This document shows, piece by piece, positions 6,260-9,557 of a stretch of 9,557 nucleotides of DNA. The DNA is from Nitrospiria bacterium (GTDB taxonomy: Bacteria > Nitrospirota > Nitrospiria > Nitrospirales > UBA8639). The stretch lies in NCBI GenBank assembly GCA_030430725.1, contig JAUIKP010000091.1:1-9557 (forward strand), given 5' to 3'. Both the position numbers and the translations under genes were made by a program. A model generated the notes under the pieces. The model was not told the DNA's origin. It did not search any database and was given only the letters and a program-made list of their open reading frames with translations. Position 1 is the first letter of the stretch. Every line of letters begins with the position of its first letter.

Positions 6260-7270
6260 ATGAGCACTATTGGGTCGATAACATTTAAACCTATGAGTTT
6301 TGTTGTAAGACAGCTTAAATCAAGAAAAGCTTTCATGAGCTGGTACAAACGCTTGGAGTATGACGAACAAAACGCTGATTTGTTCGCAAATATTCAAGAA
6401 CATGATCGCATGTTAGCCGATAGGGTTCGTCTCGAACCCTATCACGAGGCATTAACTAAGTACGTTAAGCAAGGTGATGTGGTTATTGATTTAGGTACTG
6501 GGACAGGAATTCTCTCTTTTTTCGCTGCAAGTATTGCCCCAAAGAAGATTTATGCTCTCGATCATTCAAGCATTATTGATGTCGCAAAGCTTATTGCACA
6601 ACACAACAATATCCAAAACATTGAGTTTGTGAACGTAAATAGTCGAGATTTTACACTCGATGAGCGAGTAGACGTCATTATTCATGAACAAATAGGCGAC
6701 TTTCTTTTCGAGGAAAACATGATCAAAAATGTCACAGATTTGCGTGATCGACTCCTAAAACCTGGAGGGAAGATACTTCCAAGCAAATGTGATCTGTACT
6801 TCGTACCTGTAATGATCAAAGACGAGTTTCAAACACCTTTTATTTGGGAACAGAGAGATATTTTTGGTATCGACTTTTCTTGTGTGAAGGAGAAATGCAG
6901 GAATATGGTGCGAGATGGTTACTACTACCGCGGCATCAATCATTATCAGATCGAGAAATTGCTGAGTGAAGGTGCTAGCGGGTTCGCATGTGATCTGGAG
7001 AAAATCAAGCTAAAGGAGGCACCAAAAAAAATTAAACTTCGCCATACTATAGAGATAGATGGTCGGTTAGATGGATATGCTGTTTATTTCACGATTAACT
7101 TTGACGATGATATCTCCTTTTCGACGCATCCTATGGGCTTAAATACAAATTGGGCGGGGAGGTTATTAAGAGTAGAATCAAGAAATTTAAAAAAAGGTCA
7201 GTCTATCGATTTCAATATGAACATTAATGACATAAGTGATCCAAACTCCTGGCGCTGGTCGATTACCTAA
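6260..7270 (+). CDS. PRMT-like class I SAM-dependent methyltransferase
   Basis: A 336-residue protein from ATG 6260; a TTG lies directly before it in frame. The Shine-Dalgarno is weak (GAAAGAG about 7 bases upstream). Order of motifs: MLADRVRLEPYHEAL (51-65, PRMT N-terminal SAM-binding helix), VVIDLGTGTGILSFFAAS (74-91, motif I), YALDHS (98-103, with acidic D101), VDVIIHEQIGDFLFEENM (137-154), and RDRLLKPGGKILPSK. E143 and E152 match the PRMT double-E loop in spacing. The C-terminal half resembles the PRMT beta-barrel: YAVYFTINFDDDISFSTHPM, then TNW at 296-298 where PRMTs have the THW motif, then LKKGQSIDF. Eukaryotic PRMTs methylate arginine; bacterial relatives are little characterised, so the substrate is unknown and a small molecule is possible. 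His-to-Asn in THW could alter the acceptor site. It is AT-richer than its neighbours, lies alone between IS elements and appears intact, suggesting transfer. An alternative start at ATG 6293 is possible. Confidence 0.85.
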   Translation: MSTIGSITFKPMSFVVRQLKSRKAFMSWYKRLEYDEQNADLFANIQEHDRMLADRVRLEPYHEALTKYVKQGDVVIDLGTGTGILSFFAASIAPKKIYALDHSSIIDVAKLIAQHNNIQNIEFVNVNSRDFTLDERVDVIIHEQIGDFLFEENMIKNVTDLRDRLLKPGGKILPSKCDLYFVPVMIKDEFQTPFIWEQRDIFGIDFSCVKEKCRNMVRDGYYYRGINHYQIEKLLSEGASGFACDLEKIKLKEAPKKIKLRHTIEIDGRLDGYAVYFTINFDDDISFSTHPMGLNTNWAGRLLRVESRNLKKGQSIDFNMNINDISDPNSWRWSIT

Positions 7271-7297
7271 CGAGGCGTGGAAGAACCAACTGTCATG

Positions 7298-7304
7298 ATT
7301 GATG
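7298..7304. repeat. Target-site duplication, left copy (ATTGATG)
   Basis: This 7-bp sequence abuts the left end of the IS481 element and is identical to the 7 bp abutting its right end (8460-8466). Confidence 0.85.
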
Positions 7305-7335
7305 TGTAGAAGTCAAGACTTTATCTGACAGTCAG
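7305..7335 (+). repeat. IS481 terminal inverted repeat, transposase 3' side
   Basis: Begins TGTAGAAGTCAAGAC and ends ATCTGACAGTCAG. It is an imperfect match to 8429-8459, strongest in the inner 13 bases. Confidence 0.8.
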
Positions 7336-7350
7336 CGAGTCCGGTGATTG

Positions 7351-8384
7351 TTACGCCACCAACATTTTCTCCTTCGCGATCGACATACTGTCCTGCCACG
7401 GTTGCATCGGGGGTTTCCCATAACCCCACCGCCCCTGATGCGTCCGCTGCGCATTGTACTCGTGCATCCACCTATCCAGATCGGCCTGAAATTCCTCCAC
7501 CGCCCGATAGAGTTTTTCCGAAACGTCACCCGATAGAACTCATTGAGCAGGGTCTTATGAAACCGCTCACAGATCCCGTTCGTCTGCGGGCGTTTCGTTT
7601 TGGTCCGGGTGTGATCAATGTTCTCCCCCGCCAGATAGAGCTCATACTCATGCCGCTCTGGCGCCCCACAGTATTCGGTTCCGCGATCCGTCAGCACCCG
7701 ATTGAGCGGAATGCCCCCCTGCTCAAAGAAGGGCAGGACCCGGTCATGGAGTAAGTCCGCCGCCGTGAGCGGGGTCTTCCGATCATACAGTTTGGCAAAG
7801 CCCACTTTGCTGTAGGTATCTATGAATGTCTGTTGATAGATCCGGCCGACCCCTTTGAGGGTGCCCACATAAAAGGTATCCTGGGCCCCACAGTAGCCGG
7901 GACATTCGCTCTCAAATTCCCCATGGGCTTCTTTGTCCGTCTTGGCCTTTTCCAACGCCACCACTTGGGCTTCCGTCAACACCAGGCCTTCCTGAGCGAC
8001 TTTGGCCTCTAAGGCTTTCAACCGTTTCCGCATCGTTTCCAGATCATGGCGGAGCCAGATATACCGCACCCCAGCCGGTGAGAGCATGCTCCTGCGTTTG
8101 CGCAACTCATTGGCCATGCGCACTTGCCCCCAGGCTGGTTACTCCAGCGTCAGGGCGGCCAGGGCTTCTTCCACCTCCGGGGCCACCCGATTCTTGAGCA
8201 GCGGTTTGCGCCGGGAAATTTCTTCCAAGGCTGCTTCGCCCCCCGTCTCATATAACTCCTGAAACCGGTAAAAGCAGTCTTGGCTATAGTCCATGATCTG
8301 GCAGGCCCGAGACACATTGCCCAGATGTTTCGCCAACTCCAACAGCCCGACTTTGTTCTTGATAATCCTTTGCCCCGTCGTTAT
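7351..8384 (-). pseudogene. IS481-family transposase with lost start, nonsense codon and frameshift
   Basis: Read from 8384, the protein is (I)[20 protein letters not shown], an HTH segment, and [18 protein letters not shown]. It continues into the rve core, with catalytic residues visible in [22 protein letters not shown] and [13 protein letters not shown]. Three lesions: the expected ATG at 8384-8382 is ATA although a good GGAG site precedes it; the Gln before PAWGQV is TAA (8141-8139), in the same frame; and a base is missing in an A5 run (plus-strand T5, 7513-7517), so the tail leaves frame. The correct tail [15 protein letters not shown] then [13 protein letters not shown] ends at TAA 7353-7351. 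The 1034-bp length plus one base equals 345 codons, normal for this family. A TTG at 8342 could start a shorter product. The family is certain; the gene is probably inactive unless the lesions are assembly errors. Confidence 0.9.
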
Positions 8385-8428
8385 GGTCCTCGCTCCTTTC
8401 TCCCTTCTGGGAATGTCGAGGACTCTAC

Positions 8429-8459
8429 CTGACCGTCAGATTAAATTCTAGCACTTCCA
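8429..8459 (-). repeat. IS481 terminal inverted repeat, transposase 5' side
   Basis: Read inward on the minus strand it begins TGGAAGTGCTAGAAT and ends ATCTGACGGTCAG. It lies about 45 bp upstream of the transposase start region and likely overlaps its promoter. Confidence 0.8.
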
Positions 8460-8466
8460 ATTGATG
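8460..8466. repeat. Target-site duplication, right copy (ATTGATG)
   Basis: Identical to 7298-7304 on the other side of the IS481 element. Confidence 0.85.
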
Positions 8467-8765
8467 CCACTCGAAGAACAATTTCTTCCGGTTCAATCTC
8501 TGAGCAGACTATCTCCCTTGTCCTTCACACTCACCTCAATTCCGTTACGGGTTCAAATTCTTGGAAATACTCTGCCCCCTCTCAAACCACTCCTCAGCCT
8601 ATCTTAAAAGCTTGAGCAAATTTTTAATGGAGGGCACTATATTAAGCTTCCCCAGAATCGAGGACCGGTGGAATGAAGTGTTTGCTGGTGTGTAAGGTTT
8701 GCCCCATCTTAAGACCGTTTTTACCCAGAACAGAGGGGGGCTTCGGCCATGTAATTGATCTGACG
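8467..8765. other. Gene-free stretch between two IS remnants
   Basis: About 300 bases between the IS481 element and the IS3 fragment. No supported gene, hairpin terminator or RNA was seen. A plus-strand frame starting at 8673 runs into the transposase on the opposite strand and is a shadow. The right part should contain the terminal repeat of the IS3 fragment, but I could not identify it without its partner end. Confidence 0.4.
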
Positions 8766-9061
8766 TTATTGCAAAAACTCCTTCGTGATCAGGTGCCCGG
8801 GGAAGTCATGCGGGCAGCGATGATTATAATCTTGCCACCACGCGTCGATGATCGTTTGGGCGACATCAAGCAAAAAGCGGTGCTCGACGTTCAAGCACTC
8901 GACGCGCTCGTGAAAGGATACCCAAAAGACATTTTCCACCGGTTTGCCCGGATGGAGGAAGTTGAGCTGTACTCCGCGCCGATACGCCCAATCTTCCAAT
9001 CCCAGGAATTGGAAGGCGGTGCCATGGTCCAACATAATCGACCACGGACCAAATTTCGCTC
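8766..9061 (-). pseudogene. IS3-type transposase 3' fragment, cut by an IS630 element
   Basis: The frame reads KFGPWSIMLDHGTAFQF, EDWAYRRGVQLNFLHPGKP and VENVFWVSFHERVECLNV, then IIDAWWQDYNHRCPHDFPGH and LITKEFLQ. It matches the end of the IS3-type rve core (DNGTEF, ..WAY.RGV.L.FI.PGKPVENAFIESFNGR.RDECLN, I..WR.DYN..RPHSSLG.LTP.EF). The third catalytic Glu (FIESF) is Val (FWVSF), two residues are missing before ECLN, and Asn after the second Asp is His, so it could not be active. Upstream (higher coordinates) the match ends exactly at the IS630 border near 9064. An open frame continues to 9278, but those extra residues are only IS630 DNA read out of frame. Confidence 0.85.
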
Positions 9062-9557
9062 CTAGTGTCCTGTCTCCGAAGTTCGTTGACAAAATCGGGC
9101 CACGCTGGCGAGGATCTCGTCGGCCGTTTTGGTCCAGCGAAATGGTGTTGGTTGCTGATTCGTCACCGTGATGTCGTATCGGATGGCGGCTTTGAGAGCC
9201 TGGACACTCGGATGCACGCCGCGGCGCAATTCCCGTTGCGTCAGTAACGCGAACCAGCGTTCCACCAGATTTAGCCAAGAAGCACTGGTGGGCGTAAAGT
9301 GGACATGAAAGCGCGGCCGTTTCAGGAGCCAGCGGCGAATTAAGGCGGTCTTATGGGTCCCGTAGTTATCGGGAATCAGATGCACGTCCAAGCCCGGCGG
9401 GACGTTGGCCTCAATCGTATCCAGAAACTTTCGAAATTCACGAGCCCGATGGCGCTGGTGTAGTTGCCCGATGACTTATCCCGTTTTCACTTTCAACGCC
9501 GCAAACAACGACGTGGTGCCATGGCGCCGATAGTCATGGGTGCGCCGCTCCACTTGG
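9062..9557 (-). pseudogene. IS630-family transposase, 3' part, with in-frame stop; runs off window
   Basis: The frame enters at the right edge as QVERRTHDYRRHGTTSLFAAL, meets TAA at 9478-9476 where a Lys codon is expected (TGKVIGQL), and continues without shift as [56 protein letters not shown] and [12 protein letters not shown]. These are Tc1/mariner-like IS630 signatures. The D of PDNYGTH and the E of NLVERWF are the second and third catalytic acids, 35 residues apart; the first lies in or beyond the window edge. One A-to-T change would explain the stop. The final sense codon CAC is followed by TAG at 9064-9062, at the element border. Confidence 0.87.
9065..9557 (-). mobile_element. IS630-family element, one end and about 490 bp visible
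   Basis: The visible end begins GTGTCCTGTCTCCGAAG at 9065, directly after the dinucleotide TA (9063-9064), the usual IS630 target. The other end is outside the window. The element interrupts the IS3-type transposase fragment at 8766-9061. Confidence 0.7.

Larger units (their letters stand above)
7305..8459 (-). mobile_element. IS481-family insertion sequence, 1155 bp
   Basis: Borders are supported three ways: both ends begin TG; their 31-bp tips share an inner block ATCTGACxGTCAG at the same distance from the end (7305-7335 and 8429-8459); and exact 7-bp direct repeats flank them. It carries one minus-strand transposase gene. It lies 34 bp after the methyltransferase stop and does not damage it. 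The exact duplication suggests the insertion itself is not very old, yet the transposase carries several lesions. Confidence 0.9.

Noticed and set aside
4652..8459. Composite transposon carrying the methyltransferase
   Set aside because: The flanking elements belong to different families (IS3 and IS481) with different ends, and the IS481 copy has its own 7-bp duplication, so it arrived independently.
8766..9278. Single 170-codon minus-strand gene
   Set aside because: Only the part below about 9061 matches a transposase. The N-terminal part is IS630 DNA read in the wrong frame across the insertion border.
1..9557. CRISPR arrays, tRNA/rRNA genes, toxin-antitoxin pairs or defence genes
   Set aside because: No regularly spaced repeats, tRNA-like cloverleaf sequences, or recognisable toxin, antitoxin or nuclease motifs were seen on either strand.

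Overview
The window reads as a stretch of bacterial accessory DNA heavily colonised by insertion sequences (IS). Signal peptides, cargo genes and IS types fit a Gram-negative environmental bacterium. The style of the secreted proteins and IS elements reminds me of Nitrospirota, but I cannot establish the taxon from the sequence alone. The remains of six transposase genes are present: IS3-type fragments at both sides, a decayed IS3-like integrase interrupted by a second IS3 element, an IS481 element, and the end of an IS630 element. Almost all carry inactivating lesions, so the region looks like a decaying graveyard around two pieces of cargo.

Layout. 1-221: 3' remnant of an IS3-family transposase. 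222-1478: about 1.25 kb without a convincing gene, holding one terminator-like hairpin and one odd open frame on the minus strand. 1479-3799: a compact two-gene plus-strand unit encoding an exported LamG/concanavalin-like protein and an exported pectate-lyase-like (PL1-type) beta-helix protein. The second has a calcium-binding thrombospondin-3/dockerin-like segment, and both proteins stop just after the same proline-rich motif (DTTPPAxPxGL). 3800-4343: degenerate sequence with one doubtful 58-codon frame. 4344-6059: a decayed integrase-core transposase that has lost all three catalytic acidic residues and is split by an IS3-family element (about 4652-5875, minus strand, orfA frameshifted, orfB intact). 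6260-7270: an AT-rich, apparently intact class I methyltransferase resembling protein arginine methyltransferases (PRMTs). 7305-8459: a complete IS481 element with 31-bp imperfect ends and an exact 7-bp target duplication; its transposase has a lost start codon, a nonsense codon and a frameshift. 8460-8765: nothing recognisable. 8766-9064: 3' fragment of another IS3-type transposase, cut by an IS630-family element that runs off the right edge (from 9065).

The two secreted proteins probably act together outside the cytoplasm on acidic or plant/biofilm-type polysaccharide: one binds (LamG fold), the other may cleave (beta-helix lyase). The methyltransferase has no visible partner. It sits alone between mobile elements and differs in base composition, suggesting independent acquisition. 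No RNA genes, CRISPR arrays or replication origins were seen.
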